Assembly: GCF_000142805.1 (NCBI RefSeq)
Contig: NC_013081.1
Coordinates: 620,001 to 684,000 of the forward strand
Reading direction: 5' to 3'
Length of the DNA stretch: 64,000 nucleotides
DNA from: Lachancea thermotolerans CBS 6340
Taxonomy: Eukaryota > Ascomycota > Saccharomycetes > Saccharomycetales > Saccharomycetaceae
In this document: positions 53,288 through 63,533 of the stretch, piece after piece
Layout: every line of letters begins with the position of its first letter
Position numbering within the stretch: the first letter of the stretch is position 1
The notes under the pieces: generated by a model
The model's database searches: none
What the model was told of the DNA's origin: nothing
What the model saw: the letters and a program-made list of their open reading frames with translations, nothing else
Program-made: the position numbers and the translations under genes

Positions 53288-55702
53288 TCAGAGCGTTACC
53301 GGCAGGCGTCCCATAATATTAACAATCAAAGCACTCCAGCCTGTGAAGTGCTGCACTCCAGAGCCGTTGCCTGTACGCTGGTTGTAGTTTTCGTAAACAT
53401 AGCCTTTTTCAGACCAAACACGATGCATGTTAGCTATCAGGTTTTTCCTGAGGTCTGAGTAGACAGCCCTTGCCCGTTCGGCAGTCGCTGTGTCTTGATT
53501 TTCGCCACCACCTTGGAAGTAGTACAGTAAACTGTCCAACAAGAGGTAGTTCATGTTTATCCAAACAGGACCCCTCCAATAAGCTTCGCCCGTTTCAAAA
53601 TATTCGTCCTGTTTTGATAGTGAAAGAACACCAAAGTCGCTAAACAACTTGTCGGTATCGCCCATGAGTTCGACGTAGTGCTGTAGTTTATCCGAGTCTC
53701 TCGGAACGAGCTTCAACGCAAAAGGTAGAAGTGTTACATATCCCTCATGGCACACAAATCGGCGCAACTCGTCGAAATCGTCATCAATAGTCACGTCACA
53801 GTAGCACTTCTGGTCTGCGTTCCAATGTATGGTATCCAGGTTTTCTATGATGTTTTGTTCAATTTTGGAAAACTTGTCAACCTCGTCGGCCATGTTGAGC
53901 ACATCAGCTATCTGCTTCATAGACCTTGACATAATTCCAGCCCAAGAAAGTGCGTCCAAATGCAATTCGGCAACATCCGGCGGCTGCGCGCGTGGGTAAT
54001 CATCGAGGCCGCTAGGGAGGCAATGGGTGAAAGTCCTCCCAACCCACCTGAAAGCTTCGTTTGGATGAAACCCATCTTGCAGTACTTCAGAATATTCTTC
54101 TGTGAAACCACGCTGGCTTCCGGTCCACCATTCGTAATGTTTCAACAGCTTTGGGTACACTTTTTCAGCGAAGGACATTAACAATTCCGGGCGCTTCAAC
54201 AACTCTTCAGTACTTGAAGGTGTGATTGATGACTCTTCGGCGCCGCCTGCGATAGAGTCCTGAAACTCCTGAGCACGGGTAAGCATCTCACTAAAACAAA
54301 GCAGTAAAGTTGGGGGATTGGCAATATTTGGGTTTTGAACTTGAAACTCTTCTGGGACTTTGCTCCGCGCTTCACTGCCTAAAATAAGCTCACGGCCAAC
54401 CCAGCCGCTGTCATCTTCGATTAGTAGAAACCAACTTTGCAGAATCTCTAAGACGAGATCAAAATCATATTCCATAACTTGTAACATATGGAAACCCTCG
54501 TCCCAATAGAAGCCTCGAGGGAAGAATGCCCTGCTAGGTACAGAGCTGAAAAGCTGTATGGGACCCTCCTCGCGAGGTGCTCGCAGTTCGATTTTATTAA
54601 ACTGCTCTTCGTCAAATTCTGTGGATCGATCTACCAGCTGGGTCCCATGAAAGTATCCTATTCCTCCCAGTAAATTTGCTAGGGTTTCTTGCGCAAATTG
54701 CTTCAAGGACGAGTCCTTGATATCGAACTTGCTGTCAAAGCGCGCTTTGAGCTCATTAGTGCTCCAAGATATTAAGTTAGACACTTCGGCGCTAGAGCCA
54801 ATGGGCTGTCTGCTAGCTTTGTTGTTGAAAATAATGTCAAATTCAAAGGGCTCCGCAAGATCAAAGGTTTTCTGGACAAAATGAAAGTTTCCAGGTGGAA
54901 AGTTATGAATGTTCCTGATCATTAACGCAGAGGGGATTGACAAAGCATCCATGGGGATTCCACTGGTTATGATGTTCTGTATTGAATCCGTCAGTAAACT
55001 TTGAAAGATGTCGCGCGCTTTCCACACTTGGTCACCTGGCACTGTTAAAGACATGTGTGATGTTTTCGAGCCATCTATATCAGGCCCCAACGCTGGGCCT
55101 CTTTTGTAGTGTTGGCCAGAGATATCCTCGATAGTTATTTCGTAGTCTCCCAACTCTGGAGCAGAGCCTTTCAATTCAATGCGTTTTTCAGTTGATGTTT
55201 TGCCGTGCTCCGATTCCAAGCGCCCTCCTGGGCCGTTTTGGCTTAGGTAGACTACCAGGGAAGATGCGCTCAATTTGGATGAGTCCAAAGGACTCCCTGA
55301 CACTCTTACAGCCCAATTTTCGCCGTCTTTGCTTTTCACAAAATGGATCGTAAGATTGAGGTTATTTTCTCTATCGATGATAGCTTCCTTACCTCCTATC
55401 CTTGGATCGTACAACTCGTAGCCATACTTCTCTAGCCGGTCGTTTTGTTCAACAAAGTGGCGGAGGCTACTGATTCCCTGGGCATGTGAAGCGTCAAACC
55501 ACATGAGCCCCATCATAAGAGGGTTCTCATTGATGAACCTGGGTCTCACCCCGAAGTAGCAATTCGAGCGGTACGGAGCCCACAGAAGAGACTGGTTTGT
55601 AGACCTTTCGAACTCCTCCACGTCATCACTGAACAAGCCCTGCGTCTCAGCGTGTGCCTCGAAAAGAGTAAGAGCAAACACGACCAGAAGCCTTAAAAGC
55701 AT
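53288..55702 (-). CDS. CWH41: Cwh41, ER alpha-glucosidase I (GH63)
   Basis: 804 residues (S. cerevisiae 833). It begins with a hydrophobic signal/anchor segment MLLRLLVVFALTLFEAHA. The luminal part has the GH63 blocks LLWAPYRSNCYFGVRPRF, FFPRGFYWDEGFHMLQVMEY, and near the end GEAYWRGPVWINMNYLLLDS and YENYNQRTGNGSGVQHFTGW, where the family's catalytic acids lie. The enzyme removes the outermost glucose from Glc3Man9GlcNAc2 on new glycoproteins, the first step of N-glycan trimming. Order next to SCW11 matches YGL027C. Confidence 0.97.
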   Translation of the reverse strand: MLLRLLVVFALTLFEAHAETQGLFSDDVEEFERSTNQSLLWAPYRSNCYFGVRPRFINENPLMMGLMWFDASHAQGISSLRHFVEQNDRLEKYGYELYDPRIGGKEAIIDRENNLNLTIHFVKSKDGENWAVRVSGSPLDSSKLSASSLVVYLSQNGPGGRLESEHGKTSTEKRIELKGSAPELGDYEITIEDISGQHYKRGPALGPDIDGSKTSHMSLTVPGDQVWKARDIFQSLLTDSIQNIITSGIPMDALSIPSALMIRNIHNFPPGNFHFVQKTFDLAEPFEFDIIFNNKASRQPIGSSAEVSNLISWSTNELKARFDSKFDIKDSSLKQFAQETLANLLGGIGYFHGTQLVDRSTEFDEEQFNKIELRAPREEGPIQLFSSVPSRAFFPRGFYWDEGFHMLQVMEYDFDLVLEILQSWFLLIEDDSGWVGRELILGSEARSKVPEEFQVQNPNIANPPTLLLCFSEMLTRAQEFQDSIAGGAEESSITPSSTEELLKRPELLMSFAEKVYPKLLKHYEWWTGSQRGFTEEYSEVLQDGFHPNEAFRWVGRTFTHCLPSGLDDYPRAQPPDVAELHLDALSWAGIMSRSMKQIADVLNMADEVDKFSKIEQNIIENLDTIHWNADQKCYCDVTIDDDFDELRRFVCHEGYVTLLPFALKLVPRDSDKLQHYVELMGDTDKLFSDFGVLSLSKQDEYFETGEAYWRGPVWINMNYLLLDSLLYYFQGGGENQDTATAERARAVYSDLRKNLIANMHRVWSEKGYVYENYNQRTGNGSGVQHFTGWSALIVNIMGRLPVTL

Positions 55703-56063
55703 TGCTTGTTTGATGCCTGATGTCGCTAGCGCTGTTAATGTGCCGTTTCAACATGTAAGTCACTGGGTCGAGATTTTGAAATATATCTTAATACCGGAAA
55801 TACATGCACAAGTGCTCAGAAGAAAAGATATTTATAAATTTCAGTAATCAGTTAAGGAAACAACCAAGTAATTCATGCGCTCTAAAACTTATGATCGCTC
55901 TTATATCGTGCCGTTCAGGCGCCTTCAACATTCTCTATCATTTGAAGTCCATTCACTAAAGAATCAACTAGGCAGAGTATTTGAAAATGCTAAAAACATC
56001 AAAAACATTAAATTAAAAACAAACTAAAACAAATTGATTCAAAGGAATCAATGAGTCAATGGC
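55703..56063. other. CWH41 promoter / RRN6 3' flank
   Basis: 361 AT-rich bases. No gene or clear factor site seen. Confidence 0.5.
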
Positions 56064-58766
56064 TTACCCAAACCCTCCAAGCCTCTTCTTCTTTTTTCTT
56101 TGTCGTTGAGAATTTTGGGATTGACTCAAAGTAGGTACATGTTGCGAGGCGGATGATAACGTAAATGCAGGTGTCATAGTGTCAGGCAAAACATTTGATG
56201 CATGTGTTTTAAGCGTGTGCGGAGTGTTCCCAGAAGCATTTGATGTACTTGGTACTGGCTGCGAAACAGATTGAGAAGATACGCGCGGACTTCTACCCCT
56301 GAGTTTGCGAGCTTTGGGAGGGCTGTGTTGCGAAGATTTTATAGACGGTGGAATTTGAGAGGCTTGAGAATGATTTTGGAAGAGAGAAGAATACTGTTGA
56401 GGAACAGTGTTATCTTCCTCAATTGGATCCGGCTTGTCCCATACATCAATGAGATTTTGACTTTCTTGACCGAGCTGCTCGTAGGCTAAAGTGATCATAG
56501 AAGAAAGAGCAGAAACACTACAGATGCCAGTATTTTTCATAACTATGCCTTTCAGAATATCCCGCGTAATGCACTCTTCTCCCTCAACGCCGAAATCCCA
56601 GCATTGCAACAATTTGTTGTATAAGACCCCTAAGTCGACTACCGGTTCTTTCAACAGCGCAGTTGATAGCGTGGGCATGTCAGCGAACCATACGTCATGG
56701 TCTTTGTAATGATCTTTGAATTGCTGAAGAAGCGACCCAAACTCTTCCATGCTTTCAATGTAACCAATAGGTGTTGCTAGATCGTCCAGCGCCACAGATT
56801 TACATTGATTTGACAAACTTTCACCATCTAATCCTATTGTCCACTGCCCAAGCTGTTTGTTCATTCCTTCGGATATTTGATAACCATATTGTTGAAAAGC
56901 CTCAATATCTTTCGTCATATCATGACCTGCGGAAGGAATGGGCAAGAATGGGTGCAAGCCGACAAAGTCTTGCTTAGAACCAACTTGGACATCACTGACA
57001 TCTTCATTCAGTAAAGTCATCGTTGGTTGGCCCCCAGTCACCTTTGACCTAAATTCTCGCGCCAAAATCGCATATTTCCAAATGACGTTGCTTGTCGCAT
57101 CTCTTGCTGCAGCGAAGAGGTGGACATGGTCACTATTCTCTTCGGAAGAGACAGTTTTACTGTGGTCTAATTGTGAAATGATTAGGGTGCTAAAGCCTCC
57201 TTGTAAAGGTCCAAACTCAAGCAGAGACGAATCACCTGTGGATTGAAATGCGGAACCATTGCGGTAAAAGAAATGTAACCAAACCTGAGTAGTCGACCTT
57301 GAGTATATGAAAACGAAAAAGTGCTCTTTATCGCTGGATTTAACAATCCGACAAACCTCACTCTTTAACGTGGTATCATCGGGATTCAAGTCATGTTTCC
57401 ATGAAAGGATGCGCTCTATGTTGCTGCTTCTCAAATTGACAAAAATAACTTCTTTGCTTGTTGTGATGAGTGAGAACTGTTCGTCTATACGCTTATAGTC
57501 CCTTAATGACGACCAAGATTTTGCTTGGATAATTTCCAACTGCGAACGGTTGTTTAAATCAATTTCAACAAGCCTTCCTCTGCTCACGGCTATGAGGCGA
57601 AAGTATTCAGAGCCCCACTCCAACCGCCTCCATGAAGAAAGCTCTTCTGGGTCGTACAGGGTTCCTCGCTTGTTTGAAGAAAGCCGAAGCCTTGACTCTC
57701 TGGCTCCTCTTTTGATCCTAGTACCAATGCACCAGTTCCCTTTCACATCAATAATTGCAAATTCATTGATGTCCCACGGGTTAAAAGAAACATCAGCGAA
57801 GGGAAAATCTTCAAGTGAACTGAATCCTAAAGATATAGGCGCCTCTGCAGCCAGCTTACCTGTGTGATCGTCAATTGATTTGATCCTCAAGACAGTAAGT
57901 CCATTTTCAGTCAAAGCCGCCAGTGTATCCGATGACCTGCCGAAAGAAGGCGAAAGAGTTGGGAACTTTATATTCTTAACTCGCGAATTTAGGTTAATAC
58001 TCAGGAGTTCGCTCGAACAGCACAAGCCCGGCGCATCTGATTGCATCAACAAAGCGAGATTTAAAACGCTTCCAGTATCTCCCGATGAGTAGCTGATTAC
58101 GTGGCGCGCGTCCTTGTTCATTCGCAAATCTGCAGTTGTGTGAACAAGACCAATTGCGACACTTTCGAGATCAGTAGGATCTATAGAGTGTAGAGGTGGT
58201 TTAGAGCCGTCCGAGGCCTGAGCAGGGTTCCAATAGTCATGACTGTTGCCTTGAACTCCCGCATTATTTGCGCGCACACCAGAACCTTCAACTGAATTTA
58301 GAACGTTTCTGGGAACATATTCCTGAGCGGCAATGGGAGTATCCGACTTTGCTTCGTAACCAGGCTCCGAAGACAGATTAACGTTTCGAAACAAATTTAT
58401 AAGCCCAGGACTGTCAAGATCGCTAGAACCAAGGGCTTCCGGCCCAAATTGATAAATCCGAGAAGAATTGAACTCACTATCACTTAAATCGCTTGTAATG
58501 TCACTTTCGTGAGTGGTCCCGGTATCATCGGTAGCGTTTGTTAGGTCTTGGGTCTCACTTCTGAAGTCAACCAAGGGCTCCTGTGACTTAACATCAAGTT
58601 CAAGAATGGGAATCTGTTGATCTCCAGTGTCACCACCATATAACCAATTCTCGCCTTTATGCCCTTGTAAGCTGGTGGATGGCAGGTATAACGCGGAGTT
58701 TCTGATTCCCACACCAAGTTGAACTCCAACGTTCTTCTTGAATGGCAGAATCTGTATCCTTTCCAT
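56064..58766 (-). CDS. RRN6: Rrn6, Pol I core factor subunit
   Basis: 900 residues (S. cerevisiae 894). The middle is a beta-propeller with the Rrn6 signature FADVSFNPWDINEFAIIDVK, followed by GNW. The C-terminal 130 residues are Ser/Gln/Pro-rich and end in a basic patch SQRQRKKKKRLGGFG. With Rrn7 and Rrn11, Rrn6 forms the core factor that binds the rDNA promoter and recruits RNA polymerase I with Rrn3. Sequence similarity is moderate, but position helps: RRN6 (YBL014C) and FMT1 (YBL013W) are neighbours in S. cerevisiae. Here they flank TRP5 and MED3, interleaved with the YGL025-YGL029 block. Confidence 0.88.
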   Translation of the reverse strand: MERIQILPFKKNVGVQLGVGIRNSALYLPSTSLQGHKGENWLYGGDTGDQQIPILELDVKSQEPLVDFRSETQDLTNATDDTGTTHESDITSDLSDSEFNSSRIYQFGPEALGSSDLDSPGLINLFRNVNLSSEPGYEAKSDTPIAAQEYVPRNVLNSVEGSGVRANNAGVQGNSHDYWNPAQASDGSKPPLHSIDPTDLESVAIGLVHTTADLRMNKDARHVISYSSGDTGSVLNLALLMQSDAPGLCCSSELLSINLNSRVKNIKFPTLSPSFGRSSDTLAALTENGLTVLRIKSIDDHTGKLAAEAPISLGFSSLEDFPFADVSFNPWDINEFAIIDVKGNWCIGTRIKRGARESRLRLSSNKRGTLYDPEELSSWRRLEWGSEYFRLIAVSRGRLVEIDLNNRSQLEIIQAKSWSSLRDYKRIDEQFSLITTSKEVIFVNLRSSNIERILSWKHDLNPDDTTLKSEVCRIVKSSDKEHFFVFIYSRSTTQVWLHFFYRNGSAFQSTGDSSLLEFGPLQGGFSTLIISQLDHSKTVSSEENSDHVHLFAAARDATSNVIWKYAILAREFRSKVTGGQPTMTLLNEDVSDVQVGSKQDFVGLHPFLPIPSAGHDMTKDIEAFQQYGYQISEGMNKQLGQWTIGLDGESLSNQCKSVALDDLATPIGYIESMEEFGSLLQQFKDHYKDHDVWFADMPTLSTALLKEPVVDLGVLYNKLLQCWDFGVEGEECITRDILKGIVMKNTGICSVSALSSMITLAYEQLGQESQNLIDVWDKPDPIEEDNTVPQQYSSLFQNHSQASQIPPSIKSSQHSPPKARKLRGRSPRVSSQSVSQPVPSTSNASGNTPHTLKTHASNVLPDTMTPAFTLSSASQHVPTLSQSQNSQRQRKKKKRLGGFG

Positions 58767-59053
58767 TCAACCCCATAAAGCCTAAAAAAGGCTAAGGTGC
58801 TTTATTAGGAATTGACAGAAGCTCAAGCCGAGCGGTCGGATCACTCTTGATAAAGTTCAAATTTAAAACTTATAAATTTTGTATGTACTTTGCCACGAGC
58901 CCATTACAATTCCAACTCATCGGATGGTTCAGAAAGTAAAAATAACAACTCAAGCCTTCCATTACCGTGACATAGGTATTACTTCAGTTTTTTTATGGCT
59001 AACTGTATTTTAAATAGATACAAATTTCAATTCAGTCTGGTGTATTTTGTCTA

Positions 59054-61183
59054 TTACAATTGAGCCGTTGGGTCTTCTTCAAATCTCAGATCCCATCCAA
59101 TTTGAGGACCCAGCTTTGGGAGGACCTCAGCGACGCTCTGCACATCTTTGTCACCTCTCCCAGATACGTTAATGATAATATTCTGGTTTTTGTCCATTGT
59201 TTTGGCCAATTGAACAGCGCCATACACAGCATGAGAGGATTCCAAAGCAGGAATAATACCTTCCAATTGCGATAGGAGCTTGAAACCCTCGAGCGCTTGA
59301 GCGTCAGTGGCTGCTATAAAAGTAGCGCGTCCTGAAGCCTTCCATGAAGCCAACTCTGGTCCGACACCGGGGTAATCCAAACCCGCAGAGACCGAGTGAG
59401 TATCGTGGACTTGACCATCAACGTCTTGCAACACGTAGGTTTTAACGCCGTGGAACACACCTGGTCTACCAGCAGTCAAAGTGGCAGAGTGGAATTTAGT
59501 GTCCACGCCGTCGCCACCAGCTTCAACACCCAGGAACTTAACTGATGTGTCCTTTTCAAAGGGAGAGAACATACCTGTAGAGTTGGAACCACCGCCGACA
59601 CAGGCGACAATAGCATCGGGTAACTTTCCATCGTTAAGCTTTGCGAATTGCTCTTTTGTTTCATTTCCGATAACTGACTGGAAAGTACGCACCAAAATCG
59701 GGTATGGGTGAGGACCAATAGCGGAGCCTACAACGTAGTGCGTTGTTTTCAAGTTTGAAACCCAGAAACGGAAAGCTTCAGATGTAGCATCCCTCAAAGT
59801 TTTTGTACCGTTGGTAACAGCCACAACCTTTGCTCCAAGAATGCGCATTCTAAAAACATTTAGAGCTTGGCGACGAACATCTTCGGCACCCATGAACACT
59901 GTGCATTCCATTCCAAACTTGGCACATGCGGTGGCAGTAGCCACACCGTGTTGACCTGCACCGGTTTCTGCAATAATCTTCTTTTTACCCAGTCTTTTAG
60001 CGATCAGCACTTGAGCCAAAGCGTTGTTGATCTTGTGAGATCCGGTGTGGTTTAAATCCTCTCTTTTCAACCAGATCTGGGCACCGCCGCAGTACTCACT
60101 TAGACGTTCAGCTCTGTGTAGCGATGAAGGACGACCGATGTAAGAGTATAGGTCTCTGAACTCCTTCCAGAAAATAGGATCAGCAACAGCGCTTTCGAAG
60201 CCTTGTTCCAACTCTCTCAAACAGGCATGCAGAGCTTCAGGAACGTACTGTCCACCAAAATCACCGAAGGTCGCCTTGAATTTGTGAACTTCACTAAAGT
60301 CAGCGGCTTTAGCTGCGTTTTTCTTTCCCGCATTGATGGATTCAGTTTGCAGTGCCTTGAATTCGTTAACTGATAAGTTTTTGTGCTTTTTGCCGGCGAG
60401 GATTCCTTCGACATATTGCTTAGCAGTGATGTATCTTTCATCTTCTTTGGCCTCCTCGATCAACTTGATAATTTTAGAGCCAATGACCACACCGTCAGAG
60501 ACGGATCCAACCGTGGTGAAGTGTTCTCTAGTTGAAACACCGAATCCGACCGCGAGCGGAATGTCCTTGGTATATTTGCGAACACGCTCGACAAGTTCTG
60601 TTAAGTCATCAGCAACAGAGGTTTGCGCACCGGTGGTGCCCATTCTAGACACAACATAGATAAATGACGTTGCAATTTGTGCCAGAAGCTCCAAACGCTG
60701 GTCAGTTGTGGATGGGGCTACTAGTGGAATCAAACTTAGTCCTTTGTCATCAACGAAGTTTCTAACCTTGATGGCTTCTTCTGGAGGTAGGTCAACGATG
60801 ATAAAACCACTGGCACCTGCCTCTGCGGCATCTTCGATAAACTTCTGCTCTCCATAGCTCAAGATGGGGTTGTAGTATCCCATGAGAATGATCGGCACAG
60901 TTACGCCTTCGGCTCTCGCTTGGCGAACCATATCCAAAGTTTGAGTCATAGTCACGCCGTTTTGGAGAGCGACCGTATTAGCGACCTGAATAGTTGGGCC
61001 ATCAGCAATGGGGTCGGAAAAAGGCATACCAAGCTCAATTACGTCAACGCCTCCATCTTGGAACCCTTTTAGGATTGGAATGGTGTCTTCCACTCTTGGA
61101 TAGCCGGCTGTCATAAAGGTAACAAGGGCATTGCGGTTTTCGGATTTGGCGTTGGCAAACGTCCTTCTCAGTAGTTCGGCCAT
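59054..61183 (-). CDS. TRP5: Trp5, bifunctional tryptophan synthase
   Basis: 709 residues (S. cerevisiae 707). The alpha domain spans about 1-250, with catalytic Glu50 (ELGMPFSDP) and Asp61 (ADGPT). The linker is about 250-300. The beta domain follows from [13 protein letters not shown], with the pyridoxal-phosphate lysine K384 in HTGSHKINN and the phosphate loop [10 protein letters not shown]. It converts indole-glycerol phosphate and serine to tryptophan, with indole channelled between the two sites. A consensus Gcn4 site and a tandem 23-base duplication lie in the promoter. Confidence 0.99.
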   Translation of the reverse strand: MAELLRRTFANAKSENRNALVTFMTAGYPRVEDTIPILKGFQDGGVDVIELGMPFSDPIADGPTIQVANTVALQNGVTMTQTLDMVRQARAEGVTVPIILMGYYNPILSYGEQKFIEDAAEAGASGFIIVDLPPEEAIKVRNFVDDKGLSLIPLVAPSTTDQRLELLAQIATSFIYVVSRMGTTGAQTSVADDLTELVERVRKYTKDIPLAVGFGVSTREHFTTVGSVSDGVVIGSKIIKLIEEAKEDERYITAKQYVEGILAGKKHKNLSVNEFKALQTESINAGKKNAAKAADFSEVHKFKATFGDFGGQYVPEALHACLRELEQGFESAVADPIFWKEFRDLYSYIGRPSSLHRAERLSEYCGGAQIWLKREDLNHTGSHKINNALAQVLIAKRLGKKKIIAETGAGQHGVATATACAKFGMECTVFMGAEDVRRQALNVFRMRILGAKVVAVTNGTKTLRDATSEAFRFWVSNLKTTHYVVGSAIGPHPYPILVRTFQSVIGNETKEQFAKLNDGKLPDAIVACVGGGSNSTGMFSPFEKDTSVKFLGVEAGGDGVDTKFHSATLTAGRPGVFHGVKTYVLQDVDGQVHDTHSVSAGLDYPGVGPELASWKASGRATFIAATDAQALEGFKLLSQLEGIIPALESSHAVYGAVQLAKTMDKNQNIIINVSGRGDKDVQSVAEVLPKLGPQIGWDLRFEEDPTAQL

Positions 61184-61231
61184 CTTGAAATGTCTAGTAT
61201 GTTGATGGTAGAGAACCTGCTCTGGGTACTT

Positions 61232-61281
61232 GTGCTATCGTGTAGGAACTTGAAGTGCTATCGTGTAGGAACTTGAAGTGC
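61232..61281. repeat. 23-bp tandem duplication in the TRP5 promoter
   Basis: The 23-base unit starting GTGCTATCGTGTAGGAACTT at 61232 is repeated exactly at 61255 and followed by four more matching bases. It lies 49-98 bases upstream of the TRP5 ATG, so it probably covers the transcription start area. Two identical copies point to a recent slippage or duplication. Confidence 0.93.
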
Positions 61282-61317
61282 AATAACTTTTATCTTGAAC
61301 TTTTCAGCATGTTCTTT

Positions 61318-61324
61318 TGACTCA
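61318..61324. promoter_or_regulatory. Gcn4 site of TRP5
   Basis: TGACTCA, the consensus Gcn4 element, lies 135 bases upstream of the TRP5 start. TRP5 is under general amino-acid control in S. cerevisiae. Confidence 0.82.
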
Positions 61325-61381
61325 TTTTTCTAATACCTATTAACGAAAAATTCACACCAATTTCCTTCTAGTAAAGCTTCC

Positions 61382-62440
61382 TCACTGTAAAAAGTCCATA
61401 TTAAGATTGGACAGATCCAAATTGTTTAAGTCGAGATTGTTCATGTCCAACTGATTTGGTGGCTGAGGGGCCGGAGCTGTAGTTAAGTGCGGCTGGTTTG
61501 CTTGCTCCATCATTGACATGTTTAAAATGTTAGCCGGTGTTATGCCGTTCATATTCATCTGCTGAGAGCTCGAGGGCATGTGACGGTGGCTCGGTACAGG
61601 GGGCTTTGTAGGCCCTGTGTATGCCATATTGACGTTGTTTGCGGGTGACATTATGTTCATCGGACTGCTCATCATGTTCATAGGCGACATGCTAGACAAG
61701 ATTTGGGTCGGGTTGGTCGAGGGAGTGAACTGTTGCTGGATACCAGGGTTTGATCCCATGGCCACACCAGGATTTGTAGAAACAGCGGCGGCTGCGGCGG
61801 CTACTGCTGCAGGCGACGCAGCAGTAGCCACAGGGTGACCGCCTAACCCGGTTGGAAGCGAATTTTTCTTTGACCGCGACTTTCTGGATTTTTTGGCAGC
61901 AGCATTGAAAGTCGCAGAGGGTGTGGCAGCATTGCTCGTAGGCGTGTTGGTGCTGGACTTGGGTTGTTTTGTAGTCGTTGGGACTGAAGCGACCGCAGCG
62001 GCAGGCGGTGAGCCACCGCTAGCGGACTTCGCCTGATTTCCGAGACTAGCGTCGCTAAGATGTCTTAATCTTTCGAGAGGAGTGAACTTAATAGATGTTT
62101 TCCCACCCTTAGGCTGCTGCTGTATGTTGTCAAACAGCGGCTGCAGCCTTCCGTAACTGCTTGAAAAGGCTTGTAACTCGGAGACAAATTCGACAATTTT
62201 GGCGCGTATTGACAAAAACTTTTCTTGATTAGATACTTCTGTTTCTTGATCTATTATCGCCAGCATGTTCAGTAGTTCGTTGAACCGCAGCCTCATCGGC
62301 TGTATTGAGTCTTGCACACTTTGTATTTCCTGTTTAACCGAGTCCTTATATCCATCTTCACTCTCAAGTTTTTCATGAAGATTCCCAAAATCAAACTCCT
62401 TCAAACCTTTTGATACTTCGCCACCCTCTTTATCGGCCAT
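61382..62440 (-). CDS. PGD1: Med3 (Pgd1), Mediator tail subunit
   Basis: 352 residues (S. cerevisiae 397). The N-terminal 130 residues form the conserved helical part (DSVKQEIQSVQDSIQPMRLR; LRFNELLNMLAIIDQETEV). Asn/Ser/Thr/Ala/Met-rich low-complexity sequence follows. It ends in the short tandem repeat LDMNNLDLNNLDLSNLNMDF. Med3 joins Med2 and Med15 in the Mediator tail, which contacts activators such as Gcn4. It lies directly upstream of TRP5 on the same strand, as YGL025C/YGL026C. Confidence 0.9.
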   Translation of the reverse strand: MADKEGGEVSKGLKEFDFGNLHEKLESEDGYKDSVKQEIQSVQDSIQPMRLRFNELLNMLAIIDQETEVSNQEKFLSIRAKIVEFVSELQAFSSSYGRLQPLFDNIQQQPKGGKTSIKFTPLERLRHLSDASLGNQAKSASGGSPPAAAVASVPTTTKQPKSSTNTPTSNAATPSATFNAAAKKSRKSRSKKNSLPTGLGGHPVATAASPAAVAAAAAAVSTNPGVAMGSNPGIQQQFTPSTNPTQILSSMSPMNMMSSPMNIMSPANNVNMAYTGPTKPPVPSHRHMPSSSQQMNMNGITPANILNMSMMEQANQPHLTTAPAPQPPNQLDMNNLDLNNLDLSNLNMDFLQ

Positions 62441-62561
62441 CAGTGCTCTCTAACAACTTTCTTGTATTTGTTCTCCGTAACTGAGCTCTTATGCATATCT
62501 TAAAATGCTAATATTATTGACTTGTATAGTACGTAGAAAGGGACAAGAGCAACTTGAGGGC

Positions 62562-63455
62562 TCAGGTTTTAAGTGAGGTGGTTGAAGGACTGCCTATGAA
62601 GCTGGATTGTTTTGACTTGGGACACTTGAACATTACAATATGCGCATTGTTTGTTGTTATCTCAACGTCCCATCTTTGTTCAAGATCGGGCTCCAGTTCT
62701 GGATATAAATGATGGAACCAGTGTTGACTGATAAACGTAACAGAGAGCTGTCTGTAGCACTTGCTAAGTAACTTCAAAGTTCGCGATTTGAGCACTTTAA
62801 AAGCGGGAAGTGCCACAATAAAGTCTCTAAGAAGCGAATGTGGAGGAATCTGCGATACAATTCGAAACCAAGTCGACATTGGCTGGTCCTGAACACAGTA
62901 TATTAGAGACAAAGCGACGCATATCTGTAAATAGTGAGAATCAAGCTCGATTTCATCCAAAACTTCAAAAAATTCCGATATGTTGTTGTCAACGTGCGAA
63001 ATGTAAATGGCACAGCACGCGGATATTTGTGTAGCAAGCTCCCTTGGAGCAAAGGGAGCGAGACGCTCGACAAAGAAGTTGAGAATCGGGTAGCACTTTG
63101 TAGCCTCTTGGCGACTGCAATAGAACCATACGCTCTTCTGATATACTCGACATGCGAATTGGGTAAACTCAAGATTGCGCCAGTCCGTATCTCCTGCACC
63201 AACAATAACTTCCCGCAGCTTGCGAAGTCCATGCTCGATCTGATCACTGGATTCATGGGTTCTTTCTATAGCCTCTATGCTGTCGAGAAGTTCCTTGCGA
63301 GCTTGATGGTCTCGCTGGAGTCGATTTATGGCCCCATTTGGCCGTTGGGATCTACTAAGCAGTGAGCGATCTTTTAAATGGTCGCCCAGAATTTGTTGAC
63401 GTGCGTCCTCGGAAAACTTAAGCCTTCTTTTGGCCAGCCTTTCCAGTTCGCTCAT
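62562..63455 (-). CDS. Unknown helical protein between MED3 and FMT1
   Basis: 297 residues from the ATG at 63455; the frame has one further non-ATG codon upstream. The N-terminus is basic and charged (MSELERLAKRRLKFSEDARQ). The rest is all-helical with TPR/PCI-like spacing (FTQFACRVYQKSVWFYCSRQ; ATQISACCAIYISHVDNNIS; ICVALSLIYCVQDQPMSTWF) and ends in a short beta-rich segment (WDVEITTNNAHIVMFKCPKS). A PCI-domain subunit (COP9 signalosome, Sac3/Thp3 class) would look like this, but I recognise no ortholog. It is divergent from FMT1 over 78 bases. The gene is long, conserved-looking in composition, and surely real. Confidence 0.8.
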   Translation of the reverse strand: MSELERLAKRRLKFSEDARQQILGDHLKDRSLLSRSQRPNGAINRLQRDHQARKELLDSIEAIERTHESSDQIEHGLRKLREVIVGAGDTDWRNLEFTQFACRVYQKSVWFYCSRQEATKCYPILNFFVERLAPFAPRELATQISACCAIYISHVDNNISEFFEVLDEIELDSHYLQICVALSLIYCVQDQPMSTWFRIVSQIPPHSLLRDFIVALPAFKVLKSRTLKLLSKCYRQLSVTFISQHWFHHLYPELEPDLEQRWDVEITTNNAHIVMFKCPKSKQSSFIGSPSTTSLKT

Positions 63456-63533
63456 CAACTTGAATTCTATTGAAATCTTTATTTATTTGAATAATTTAAG
63501 AGTAGGAATATAGATTAACACCCCCACAACACA

